From Salinirussus sp. (GTDB taxonomy: Archaea; Halobacteriota; Halobacteria; Halobacteriales; Haloarculaceae), in the NCBI GenBank assembly GCA_028275005.1, contig JAQCNN010000101.1, forward strand, positions 1 through 32,778: a DNA stretch of 32,778 nucleotides, written 5' to 3'. Every line of letters starts with the position of its first letter. Positions within the stretch are counted from its first letter, which is position 1. Shown in pieces: positions 7,480 to 14,705 of the stretch. The position numbers and the translations under genes were made by a program. The notes beneath the pieces were generated by a model. The model was not told the DNA's origin, searched no databases, and saw only the letters and a program-made list of their open reading frames with translations.

Positions 7480-9021
7480 TCAGACGAACTTTCGCACGGT
7501 GAGGTCGAGTGTCTCCAGGTCGACGATCGGGGCGTAGCCGACGTCGGGCTCGAGGTTGACGCTCTCCTGGAAGGCGGTCTGTGACTGCCAGCACGCGGAG
7601 TTGACCGTGAGCACGCCGTGGTACTTGCCGTAGCCGAGCTTGTGGACGTGGCCGGCGTGGAAGATATCGGGCACCTCCTCGATGACGAGGTGGTCCTCCT
7701 CCTCGGGGGCCAGCCGTGTCCGGCCGCCGTACTGCGGGGCGACGTGGCGCTTCCTGAGCAGCTGGTACATCGCCTCGTGGGGCCGGTCGTAGCTGGCGGC
7801 CTCGTCGGGTAGCTCGGCGATCACCTCGTCCAGCGAGACCCCGTGGTACATCAGCACGGTCACCCCTTCGACGGTGACGGTGGCAGGGTTTGCCGCTATC
7901 TCCGCGTCGTGGGCCGACATGATCGACCGTAGCTCCTCGTCGAAGGCCGGCTGGGGTTCGGCCAGCCGGACGGCGTCGTGGTTCCCGGGGATCATCACCA
8001 CCTCCATGTCGCCGGGGACCGACTTGAGGTGTTCGCTGAACCGTTCGTACTGGTCGTAGATGTCCACGATATCGAGTTCCTCGTCCTGGTCCGGGTAGAC
8101 ACCGATCCCCTCGACCATATCCCCGCCGACCAGCAGGTACTCCACGTCGGCGGCCTCCTCGGTGTGCAGCCAGTCGGCAAAGCCCGCCCAGGCGTCGGCC
8201 CGGAACTCCTGGCTGCCGACGTGGACGTCCGAGACGAGGGCCGCCCGGACCGGACGGTCGGCGGTCGATGGGGTGTGTGTCCGGGGGATATCGGGAACGT
8301 GGAGGTCGTCGACAAAGAGGATCCCGCCGTCGTCAGCGAGGGTGCCCTCGACGGCAACGACCTCGTCGTACAGCAGTTCCCGGACGTCGTCGGCGAACTC
8401 GCGGTCGCTCATCACCAGACAGGGAAACACCCCCGTCGTGTCCTCCAGTTCGACCAGCCAGTGGCCCCCGGCCGTCGAGCGGATGTCCGAGACCAGCCCA
8501 ACAAGGGCGGCGTCGCTGCCTGGGCTCATGTCCGCGATGGTGGCTGCGGGCCGGTGGTTGACGCGACTCCGGAGGTGGCCCGAGAGCTTCTCGTAGCGGT
8601 CCCGGAAAACCGCCTGGAAGTCGCGGTACTGGCCGGTACCCGTGCTCGCGACGTCCCCGCTGGTCTCGACCGCCGCCAACCCCCCTGTTTCGACTGGAGG
8701 ACCGCCGCCGCCGTTTGACGTATCCCCGCGGTCGGTTGCAGTTGAAACGGAGGGGTTCGAGGCCGGGTCGTCCGGCTCCGTCGAGTCCCCGGTGTGGCCG
8801 GCGGGGGTCGGCGGAGAACCCGGAGCCCCCGTGGCATCGAGTGCCGCGTGGACGTGCTCGCTCGATACCTTTAACGCGTCATCGGGCGCCTGTTCGACTG
8901 CGCGGTCGAGGGCGGCGTCGAGGTCGGTGGCGTTCGCCAGGAGGGTGACGGCTTCACGGTCTGCGTTGTACCCTCGGCTGGCGAGTTCGCTGACGACCCT
9001 GGCGGCCCCCTCGAGTGACAC
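7480..9021 (-). CDS. polB: DNA polymerase D (Pol II) small subunit, DP1 exonuclease
   Basis: A 513-residue small subunit of the archaeal family D replicative polymerase, supplying 3'-5' proofreading. Residues 1-60 form a helical N-terminal domain and 65-130 a low-complexity Pro/Gly/Thr/Asp linker. About 160-245 is an OB fold and 258-500 a calcineurin-like phosphoesterase. Metal-ligand motifs are complete: SDVH (D265, H267), GGDMVEG (D301), PGNHD (N347, H348), YHG (H393) and HAGHVH (H458, H460), so the nuclease is probably active. Homologous positions bind two metal ions in known DP1 structures. GTG 9021 is chosen because a TATA-like box lies at 9043-9050. The open frame continues upstream across the divergent signal-peptidase gene, which cannot be coding. 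In Pyrococcus DP1 lies beside orc1/cdc6 near oriC; here signal peptidase lies between them, and the large subunit is not in the window. Confidence 0.95.
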   Translation of the reverse strand: MSLEGAARVVSELASRGYNADREAVTLLANATDLDAALDRAVEQAPDDALKVSSEHVHAALDATGAPGSPPTPAGHTGDSTEPDDPASNPSVSTATDRGDTSNGGGGPPVETGGLAAVETSGDVASTGTGQYRDFQAVFRDRYEKLSGHLRSRVNHRPAATIADMSPGSDAALVGLVSDIRSTAGGHWLVELEDTTGVFPCLVMSDREFADDVRELLYDEVVAVEGTLADDGGILFVDDLHVPDIPRTHTPSTADRPVRAALVSDVHVGSQEFRADAWAGFADWLHTEEAADVEYLLVGGDMVEGIGVYPDQDEELDIVDIYDQYERFSEHLKSVPGDMEVVMIPGNHDAVRLAEPQPAFDEELRSIMSAHDAEIAANPATVTVEGVTVLMYHGVSLDEVIAELPDEAASYDRPHEAMYQLLRKRHVAPQYGGRTRLAPEEEDHLVIEEVPDIFHAGHVHKLGYGKYHGVLTVNSACWQSQTAFQESVNLEPDVGYAPIVDLETLDLTVRKFV

Positions 9022-9042
9022 ACCCGCAGGTCGGGGTAGGCG

Positions 9043-9050
9043 AACAAAAG
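9043..9050 (-). promoter_or_regulatory. TATA-like box of polB (DP1)
   Basis: CTTTTGTT on the minus strand ends 22 nt before GTG 9021. It is the only AT-rich element in the GC-rich divergent spacer on this side, and it fixes the GTG start. Confidence 0.5.
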
Positions 9051-9100
9051 GGTATCGCGTTCCAGAAGATTGATTCGACGCTACCCCGGACAGGGGTGTG

Positions 9101-9862
9101 ATGAGAGGCCCCGGCGAGGGCGACAGGAGAGATGGACGTCGCGCCGACGGACCCGCGTCCGGACCTGCCAATCCCGGGGACCGAGCCACAGCGGAGGAGC
9201 ATACCGACGCCCCCGAGGGTCGGTCGCGTCGGCCGGTCGGGGACCGACGCGGCGCCGGGTCGTCTGACCCTGACCCCGAGCGTGGGAGCGGGAACAGCGG
9301 CTGGCGGCTGTTCGTCCGTGATATCGCTAGCAGCGTGTTTGCGGTGTTGCTCGTCGGGTTTTTGCTGTTTGCGGTCAGCGGGGTCTGGCCGCCCCTCGTC
9401 GCCGTCGAGAGCGGGAGTATGCTCCCGAACGTGGAGCGCAACGACCTCGTGTTCGTGATGGAGGAGGAACGGTTCCCGGGTGAGCGCGCGGAACAGGGGG
9501 TCGTGACCGCACAGAGGGGTGCGGAGACCGGCTATCAGAAGTTCGGTAACCCGGGTGATGTCATCGTCTTCGCGGCCAGTGGCGACAAGGCCGGGACGCC
9601 GATCATCCACCGCGCAATGCTGTGGGCGGAGGCCGGCGAGAACTGGTGTACCGCCGCCGACCCGGCGTATCTCGGCGGGCTGGACCCCGACGACCCTCGG
9701 TGTGTCGCCGACCACGCCGGCTTCATCACGAAGGGTGACAACAACCCTCGGTACGACCAGGCCACCGGGCTGAGCGGCCCGGTCAGGCCCGCCTGGGTCG
9801 TCGGGACCGCGGAGTTCAAGATCCCAGGTCTGGGGTGGATCCGGCTCCAGTCGGCGGGGTAG
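9101..9862 (+). CDS. sec11: Signal peptidase I, archaeal/ER type (Sec11-like)
   Basis: A 253-residue membrane peptidase that cleaves signal peptides from Sec-exported proteins. Residues 1-70 are a low-complexity, charged cytoplasmic segment. A single transmembrane helix follows (about 78-97, ASSVFAVLLVGFLLFAVSG), then the catalytic region faces outside. Ser106 in VESGSM is the nucleophile. His170 in IIHRAM replaces the bacterial Lys, the ER/archaeal-type feature, and Asp213 in KGDNNPRYD is the conserved acidic residue. A segment of about 40 residues between Ser and His (EERFPGERAEQGVVTAQRG) matches the longer haloarchaeal form. The start could be GTG 9098 or ATG 9101; ATG 9101 is preferred. 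It is divergent from polB and convergent with orc1. Confidence 0.92.
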   Translation: MRGPGEGDRRDGRRADGPASGPANPGDRATAEEHTDAPEGRSRRPVGDRRGAGSSDPDPERGSGNSGWRLFVRDIASSVFAVLLVGFLLFAVSGVWPPLVAVESGSMLPNVERNDLVFVMEEERFPGERAEQGVVTAQRGAETGYQKFGNPGDVIVFAASGDKAGTPIIHRAMLWAEAGENWCTAADPAYLGGLDPDDPRCVADHAGFITKGDNNPRYDQATGLSGPVRPAWVVGTAEFKIPGLGWIRLQSAG

Positions 9863-9892
9863 GACGGGGCGACAGTAACGCAAACACGGCGC

Positions 9893-11437
9893 TCAGCTGT
9901 CGAAGCGGGCCTGGACGAACGGCTGGACGTCCTCGATGTCACCGAGTCGCGAGTCGGAGAGGAGCACCGCCTCGGTCTCGTCGAGCGGGACCGAGAGGCT
10001 GATCTCCTTCGTGCGGCCGTATCTGCCCTTCGAGACGACGACCGCGTTGACGATCCCGAGCATATCGAGCTCGGAGATGAGGTCGGTCACGCGGCGCTGT
10101 GTGAGGACGTCGGTGTCGATCTCCTCACAGAGTCGCTTGTAGATGTTGTACACCTCGCCGGTGTTGATGCTGTGGACCCCCTGTCTCTCGAGGAGGATGA
10201 TCGCAAAGAGCACGAGCTTGGACTGCTGTGGGAGGGTCCGGACGACCTCGACGACCCGGTCGAGTTCGATCTTCTCCTGGGCCTTGCGGACGTGGGCCTC
10301 CTCGACGCCGTCGGTCTGGTCGCGCTCGGCGAGTTCGCCGGCGGTCCGGAGCAGGTCGAGCGCCCGGCGGGCGTCACCGTGTTCCTGGGCGGCAAAGGCC
10401 GCACACAGCGGAATGACGTCGTCGGTGAGCGCGTCCGGCTCGAAGGCCTCCTCGGCGCGGTGTTCAAGGATGTCCCGCAGCTGGTTTGCGTCGTACGGCG
10501 GAAAGACGATCTCCTCCTCGCCGAGGCTGGATTTGACCCGTGGGTCGAGAAAGTCGGTGAACTTGAGGTCGTTGGAGATGCCCATGATCGACACCCGGGA
10601 GTTCTCCAGTTCGGAGTTCATCCGCGAGAGGTTGTAGAGGGTGTCGTCGCCCGACTTCTCGACGAGTTTGTCGATCTCGTCGAGCATGATCACGACCACG
10701 CGCTCGCGGTAGTCGACCGCGTCGAAGAAGGAACTGTAGACACGGTCGGTCGGCCAGCCGGTCATCGGGACCTCGTCGAACCGGTCACGGTCGTCCTCGA
10801 GCCGGTCGAGCCGGTCCCGGGCCGCGTCAACGGTGTCGTACGCCGAGTCCCCGAGCTCCCCGGTCTCGACGAGGGTTTCGAGGTCGGCGAGTTCGTCGTT
10901 GATCGCCGCCCGGTTTTTGTCGATGAACTTGTTGGCGAGCTGGGCGAGCACGCGGTACTGGGTGTCGGTCACCTCACAGTTGATATACTCCACCTCACAG
11001 GGGACCTCGTACCGCTCGGAGGTCGACTCGAGTTCGTCCGAGACGAAGTTCGCGCTCGCGGTCTTGCCGGTGCCGGTCTTTCCGTAGATGAGGATATTCG
11101 ACGGCGTATCCCCGCGCAGGGCGGTCACCAGGATCGTCGCCATGTTGTTGATCTGCTCCTCCCGGTGGGGGAGCTTTCGGGGGGTGTAGGAGGGTCGCAG
11201 TACCTCCTTGTTCTCGAAGATCGGCTGGCCGCTCAACAGGTCGTCGAACAGTCCCTGCGAGGCCCCGTCGGTGGGCTCCCCGTCGGCGCTGTCGTCGTCA
11301 ACCGTCACTTCGGGTGGAGTCTCGTCGGCGGAGGAAGGGAGGGATGGGTCGGCGATATCGCCGGAGATCCCGCTGAATCCCGGGTCGTTGCTGTCGGCGT
11401 TGCCTGCGTCGTCTCGCGGTTCGTCCGCGTCAGTCAT
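9893..11437 (-). CDS. orc1: Orc1/Cdc6 replication initiator, oriC1-associated
   Basis: A 514-residue initiator that binds origin-recognition boxes and is expected to load the MCM helicase. Residues 1-60 are an acidic disordered tail, followed by the conserved haloarchaeal segment GLFDDLLSGQPIFENKEVLRPSY. The AAA+ domain has Walker A GKTGTGKT at 119-126 and Walker B VVVIMLDEIDKL (D253, E254). A charged helical stretch at about 175-225 lies between them. The C-terminal winged helix covers about 425-514 (LVLFAIILLERQGVHSINTGEVYNIY...). It matches the initiator linked to oriC1 in haloarchaea. ATG 11437 is chosen because the upstream open part is basic and non-haloarchaeal. A probable recognition box at 11449-11467 lies only about 12 nt before the ATG, suggesting that Orc1 binding could affect its own expression. 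Confidence 0.96.
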   Translation of the reverse strand: MTDADEPRDDAGNADSNDPGFSGISGDIADPSLPSSADETPPEVTVDDDSADGEPTDGASQGLFDDLLSGQPIFENKEVLRPSYTPRKLPHREEQINNMATILVTALRGDTPSNILIYGKTGTGKTASANFVSDELESTSERYEVPCEVEYINCEVTDTQYRVLAQLANKFIDKNRAAINDELADLETLVETGELGDSAYDTVDAARDRLDRLEDDRDRFDEVPMTGWPTDRVYSSFFDAVDYRERVVVIMLDEIDKLVEKSGDDTLYNLSRMNSELENSRVSIMGISNDLKFTDFLDPRVKSSLGEEEIVFPPYDANQLRDILEHRAEEAFEPDALTDDVIPLCAAFAAQEHGDARRALDLLRTAGELAERDQTDGVEEAHVRKAQEKIELDRVVEVVRTLPQQSKLVLFAIILLERQGVHSINTGEVYNIYKRLCEEIDTDVLTQRRVTDLISELDMLGIVNAVVVSKGRYGRTKEISLSVPLDETEAVLLSDSRLGDIEDVQPFVQARFDS

Positions 11438-11448
11438 GTCGTTTCGTA

Positions 11449-11467
11449 CCCCTTTGTTTCGGTTGGA
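11449..11467 (+). repeat. Imperfect origin-recognition box in orc1 leader
   Basis: ACCCCTTTGTTTCGGTTGG has the same orientation as the left perfect box and shares its ACCCCTT, GTTTCG and TGG elements, with a few differences. It lacks the run of C before the A. Its position directly before the orc1 start codon suggests autoregulation or an additional binding site. Confidence 0.65.
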
Positions 11468-11577
11468 GATTGCTCGCGCGCATCTCGGCAATGGGCTTGC
11501 ACCGGTGAGAGAGCCCCTGATGGCCACGGTTCCCGTGTCGTCGTGTGTCCACCTGAACCACAACTACTGGCGATTGA

Positions 11578-11592
11578 GAATATCTTAAAGAT
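11578..11592 (-). promoter_or_regulatory. Candidate orc1 promoter element
   Basis: An AT-rich block in GC-rich DNA contains the near-perfect palindrome ATCTT-A-AAGAT (11582-11592), flanked by direct CGATTG copies at 11571-11576 and 11595-11600. As the best TATA candidate for the leftward initiator gene, it would give a leader of more than 100 nt that includes the third recognition box. Confidence 0.45.
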
Positions 11593-11880
11593 TTCGATTG
11601 TGAAAGGATACCACAGTACCTGTCCCAGGTGCGTGACGGTGTACTGTGCACCCGAAAGAAGGGGTATCCGCGGTGACGCAGGGGACACACGGCTGTGGGA
11701 GAGGAACAGAAGGCATGGGAGGAAGGGGAGAGGCGGGAGAACGAGAGAGAAGGGAGAATGGAGGGCAAAGTGAGGAAGGAGGGAACACACTGCAGGAGGG
11801 GAGGGGGTCGGATGAGGGGACGACCAGGAGATGAGGGGACGGGGAACAGCAGCAGCCGATGAGAAGGAGTGGTCCGGAAC

Positions 11881-11908
11881 CCCCCCACCCCTTCGTTTCG
11901 AGTGGAAC
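11881..11908 (+). repeat. Origin-recognition box (left perfect copy)
   Basis: Six C, an A, four C, then TTCGTTTCGAGTGGAAC. It is exactly the reverse complement of 12189-12216. The G-run (on the opposite strand) next to GTTTCnnnTGGAA is the haloarchaeal ORB layout bound by Orc1/Cdc6. Confidence 0.88.
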
Positions 11909-11954
11909 GCCGGAGAGAGGGAGGGGGGTGGTCACAGAGCGGGGACTACCCGTG

Positions 11955-12095
11955 GCGAAGATTTAAGTGTGATAGCTGTTAACCAAATCCGTACTAGAGA
12001 GAATCACCAACTGTTCTGTTCGGTCTAGTGGAGACAGCTAGTGTCGAACCACTCATCTAGTCTAGTTAACTAGTTCCGGAGCGACGTCCCTAAAA
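11955..12095. other. AT-rich DNA unwinding element of oriC1
   Basis: The most AT-rich segment of the window, between the inverted boxes. It includes GATTTAAGTG, GCTGTTAACCAAATCC and CTAGTTAACTAG. It carries six CTAG tetranucleotides (11994, 12025, 12038, 12057, 12062, 12070) and the left arm of a 9-bp inverted repeat (GTGTCGAAC 12041-12049 with GTTCGACAC 12101-12109). No gene is seen. Confidence 0.75.
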
Positions 12096-12188
12096 CAGCT
12101 GTTCGACACGCTCTCCTGGCCGTTTATCGGGCTTCTCTCACCTCTCTCCCCCGACGCTCCCGTGTTGTCCCGCCCACCCCTCACCACT

Positions 12189-12216
12189 GTTCCACTCGAA
12201 ACGAAGGGGTGGGGGG
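12189..12216 (-). repeat. Origin-recognition box (right perfect copy, inverted)
   Basis: GTTCCACTCGAAACGAA followed by GGGG, T and six G. All 28 bases are the reverse complement of the left box at 11881-11908. The two boxes point in opposite directions around the unwinding element. Confidence 0.88.
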
Positions 12217-12518
12217 TATCTCCCCCGGTAGGTCAGCCTCCTCCTCCAACTCCGAACCCTTCTTCGCCCCCGTCTCATCCACCCCTGTCCACCCGTGCGT
12301 CCCTGCTAACCCTACTCACACATTCCTCACTGCCGCCTCCACCGGCTCCGTCCTCCTCGCTCACCCGGGCTCCTCCCGCCTGTCAAACACGGTATCTCCT
12401 GCTCCAAGCTCTCTGCTTCGTTTCATATCCTTCCTGAATAGCGGAGCGAACAGCTTGCAGTCCCCCAATCTTGCCGAGGTCACACCTATCTCATCGGTCT
12501 TATGTGTGTCTGACGCAC

Positions 12519-12546
12519 AATTAAGTGAGTCGGGTCGACTAATTCT
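12519..12546 (+). promoter_or_regulatory. oapA promoter candidates
   Basis: AATTAAG at 12519-12525 and CTAATTCT at about 12539-12546 are both TATA-like. The first predicts a leader of about 25 nt carrying GGGAG at 12566-12570, a weak Shine-Dalgarno-like site 5 nt before ATG 12576. The second predicts a nearly leaderless mRNA. Confidence 0.45.
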
Positions 12547-12575
12547 CTCAAGCCCGCACAGGGCCGGGAGATAGG

Positions 12576-13223
12576 ATGGGAATACTCACAGAACTCAAAT
12601 CCAGCATTTCACGCGCGGCATCGACGCTGTTCTCGGCGGAGGACCCAAAGCGGATCGGGATCTACGGCCCACCGAACGCCGGGAAGACGACCCTCGCAAA
12701 CCGTATCGCGCGGGACTGGACAGAACACGGCGACGCCGTCGGGCCGGAAAGCGAGATTCCCCACGAGACACGCCGGGCCCGACGAAAGGAGAACGTCGAG
12801 ATCGAACGCAACGGCAAGACCGTCGACATCGACATCGTGGACACGCCGGGTGTCACCACGAAGGTCGACTACACCGAGTTCCTCGAACACGACATGGAGG
12901 AAGACGACGCCGTCCGCCGCTCTCGCGAGGCCACCGAGGGCGTTGCGGAGGCGATGCACTGGCTCCGGGAGGACGTCGATGGGGTGATCTACGTGCTCGA
13001 CTCCGCGACGGACCCCTTCACCCAGGTCAACACGATGCTCATCGGCATCATCGAGAGCCAGGACCTCCCGGTTTTGATCCTCGCGAACAAGATCGACCTC
13101 GAGGAATCGAGCGTCCAGCGGATCCGTAACGCCTTCCCACAGCACGAGACGGTCCAGGTCTCGGCGCTCGAGGGGGACAATATGGACGAAGTGTACGACA
13201 AGATCGCGGAGTATTTCGGATAA
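12576..13223 (+). CDS. oapA: Era-like small GTPase, OapA/ArvA
   Basis: A 215-residue GTP-binding protein. G1 is GPPNAGKT at 31-38, G3 DTPG at 89-92, G4 NKID at 171-174 and G5 SAL at 196-198. The N-terminus (MGILTELKSSISRAASTLF) is an amphipathic helix that could touch the membrane. It is first in a tight operon with the DUF2073 and zinc-ribbon genes (gaps of 2 and 3 nt). From memory, haloarchaeal work named these origin-associated proteins oapA, oapB and oapC. In Haloferax volcanii the GTPase, renamed ArvA, was reported to drive extracellular vesicle formation. Membrane remodelling is therefore the likely role; any link to replication rests only on gene position. Confidence 0.93.
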   Translation: MGILTELKSSISRAASTLFSAEDPKRIGIYGPPNAGKTTLANRIARDWTEHGDAVGPESEIPHETRRARRKENVEIERNGKTVDIDIVDTPGVTTKVDYTEFLEHDMEEDDAVRRSREATEGVAEAMHWLREDVDGVIYVLDSATDPFTQVNTMLIGIIESQDLPVLILANKIDLEESSVQRIRNAFPQHETVQVSALEGDNMDEVYDKIAEYFG

Positions 13224-13225
13224 CC

Positions 13226-13609
13226 ATGGCCGAAGTAAAAGACCCCCACGACGGCGTGCAGATAGACCTCATCAGCGGTGAGCGACTGGCGAACCAGACC
13301 TCGATGGAGAAGATCCGGATGATCCTCGACGGCGTCCGGGAGGGCAACATCGTCATCCTCGAGGAGGGGCTCTCGCCCGACGAGGAATCCCGCCTCATCG
13401 AGGTGACGATGACCGAGATCAGCCCCGACGAGTTCAACGGCATCGAGATCGAGACCTACCCACGGTCGGAGGCCACCGACGCGAGCTTCCTCGACCGGCT
13501 GATGGGTCGGGAGTCGACAAAGAAACTCACCGTCATCGGCCCGGCCAACCAGATCGAGACCCTCCACAAGGACGAGACGCTGATCCAGACGCTCGTCTCC
13601 CGGAAGTAA
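13226..13609 (+). CDS. oapB: OapB/ArvB family protein (DUF2073)
   Basis: A 127-residue cytoplasmic protein of the DUF2073 family, always linked to the GTPase and zinc-ribbon genes in haloarchaea. The sequence (GVQIDLISGERLANQTSMEKIRMILDGVREGNIVILEEG, then a C-terminal KKLTVIGPANQIETLHKDE) is highly conserved but has no known catalytic motif. It starts 2 nt after the oapA stop, so translation is probably coupled. It presumably partners with OapA/ArvA in vesicle formation; the molecular job is unknown. Confidence 0.93.
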   Translation: MAEVKDPHDGVQIDLISGERLANQTSMEKIRMILDGVREGNIVILEEGLSPDEESRLIEVTMTEISPDEFNGIEIETYPRSEATDASFLDRLMGRESTKKLTVIGPANQIETLHKDETLIQTLVSRK

Positions 13610-13612
13610 CGC

Positions 13613-14284
13613 ATGCCACACCAGTGTACGGACTGTGGCCGCACGTTCGACGACGGCTCCAAGGAGATGCTGTCGGGGTGTCCGGACTGTGGCGGCAACA
13701 AGTTCCAGTTCCGACCCGGCGGTGTCGACAGCGCGGACCCGGACCCCGACGCAGAGCCCCCCGAGCCACCCGAACCGGCCACCGACGGTGTGACACGCGC
13801 GGTCGGCTCGGCCGCGACTGCGGTCCGTGACCTGGTCAGCCCCGACCCGGCAGAGCCCGACCCGGAGGCCGACCCCTCCGACGGGGCGACCAGCCCCGGT
13901 CAGGCCGGCTCGACCCCCAGCCCGGCCGACACGGCACCCGAGGACGCCGCCCAGGCCAGCGCCCGCGCCGACGTCGTCCCGATGGAGGAGCTCCCGAGTG
14001 ACACCCCGGAGCCCGCCGACGAGGACCACACACCCACACCCGACGAGCACGACGAGACAACGAGACACGGCGAGACCACGACGACGGACGAGCGCGAGGA
14101 CCGACCCGACCTCGCGGACCTTCGCGAGGAGCTCAACGACCAGTTCGAGTCGATCCGGGTCCTCGAGCCCGGCCAGTACGAGCTGAACCTGATGGAGCTG
14201 TACGACCGCGAGGAGTATATCATCGCGTTACAGGAGGACGGCAAGTACACCATCCAGGTTCCCGAGCGCTGGAAAGACGGCTAA
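13613..14284 (+). CDS. oapC: OapC/ArvC family zinc-ribbon protein
   Basis: A 223-residue protein, last in the oapABC operon, 3 nt after oapB. The N-terminal zinc ribbon has C5-x2-C8 and C23-x2-C26. A long disordered, acidic Pro/Asp/Glu/Thr-rich linker covers about 38-160. The conserved C-terminal domain (about 165-223) is DLADLREELNDQFESIRVLEPGQYELNLMELYDREEYIIALQEDGKYTIQVPERW, here quoted by its ends DLADLREELND and YTIQVPERW. The conserved C-terminus probably contacts the partners, and the linker length is likely variable. No enzymatic activity is evident. Confidence 0.9.
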   Translation: MPHQCTDCGRTFDDGSKEMLSGCPDCGGNKFQFRPGGVDSADPDPDAEPPEPPEPATDGVTRAVGSAATAVRDLVSPDPAEPDPEADPSDGATSPGQAGSTPSPADTAPEDAAQASARADVVPMEELPSDTPEPADEDHTPTPDEHDETTRHGETTTTDEREDRPDLADLREELNDQFESIRVLEPGQYELNLMELYDREEYIIALQEDGKYTIQVPERWKDG

Positions 14285-14396
14285 CGCCCGCGACCCCCGG
14301 GGCTGGACGCTCGAGGCCGCTGCCTCCCGCGAAGACGTGCCACGTGGTCCCGTTGGTTTCGGCCCACGCCCCGACGACCGGGTTCCGGCTCCGGAG

Positions 14397-14618
14397 CTAC
14401 TGTGGGGAGTAGTCGTGACCGGCCAGCAGGCAGACGGCGTTCAGCGCCAGCAGGCCCGCAACGAGCGGCGACCGGTCGCCGGCCACGCCGGAGAGCAGAG
14501 GGAGATGCACGGCCGGCAGTATGACTGTCCCCCAGAAGGCCAGCCGGCGGAGCTGGGCGGCGACTGCTGGAGGGGTCTGCTCGACAGCTCTGTGCAGTGG
14601 GAGCGCTCGGGGCGTCAT
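14397..14618 (-). CDS. Small hypothetical membrane protein (73 residues)
   Basis: A 73-residue protein with a hydrophilic N-terminus (LHRAVEQTPPAVAAQLRRL) and two hydrophobic helices, about 27-44 (LAFWGTVILPAVHLPLLS) and 52-66 (VAGLLALNAVCLLAG). The C-terminus is HDYSPQ. I recognise the general type, a short haloarchaeal two-helix membrane protein, but no function. A clear TATA-like box at 14644-14650 (CTTTATG on this strand) lies 26 nt before ATG 14618 and supports a real gene. It is convergent with oapC and lies upstream of nothing on its own strand. Confidence 0.7.
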   Translation of the reverse strand: MTPRALPLHRAVEQTPPAVAAQLRRLAFWGTVILPAVHLPLLSGVAGDRSPLVAGLLALNAVCLLAGHDYSPQ

Positions 14619-14643
14619 TCCTGTTTGGACTCTCGTCTCCCCG

Positions 14644-14650
14644 CATAAAG
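14644..14650 (-). promoter_or_regulatory. TATA box of 73-residue membrane protein gene
   Basis: CTTTATG on the minus strand ends 26 nt before ATG 14618. It fits a leaderless transcript. Confidence 0.55.
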
Positions 14651-14705
14651 ACAGTCCCGAAGACTCAAACAGCGATTTGACCGGCAGCCCAGCCGACGCG
14701 CTCGC

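Larger units (their letters stand above)
11438..12575. other. oriC1: Replication origin, oriC1 type
   Basis: An intergenic region of about 1.1 kb between divergent orc1 and oapA. It contains two perfectly inverted 28-bp origin-recognition boxes at 11881-11908 and 12189-12216, spaced 280 nt apart, and a third imperfect box at 11449-11467. The space between the inverted boxes holds an AT-rich unwinding region (about 11955-12095). Outside the boxes are a purine-rich stretch on the left (about 11697-11850) and a pyrimidine-rich stretch on the right (about 12125-12420). No reading frame inside has haloarchaeal protein character. This architecture (initiator gene, inverted G-rich boxes around an AT-rich element, oapABC beyond) is that of haloarchaeal oriC1. 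Confidence 0.9.

Noticed and set aside
10172..11773. Long rightward open frame antisense to orc1
   Set aside because: It mirrors the orc1 codons and has no family resemblance, typical of GC-rich antisense frames.
11646..11834. Open frames in the purine-rich part of the origin
   Set aside because: Their translations are low-complexity Gly/Arg/Glu and follow the purine bias, with no haloarchaeal protein features.
12416..12424. CTTCGTTTC, similar to the core of the recognition boxes
   Set aside because: Only nine bases match; the C/G-run and the TGGAA half are missing, so it is probably chance.
14337..14648. Rightward frame overlapping the 73-residue gene
   Set aside because: The minus-strand protein has clear membrane helices and a TATA box; the rightward frame has neither.
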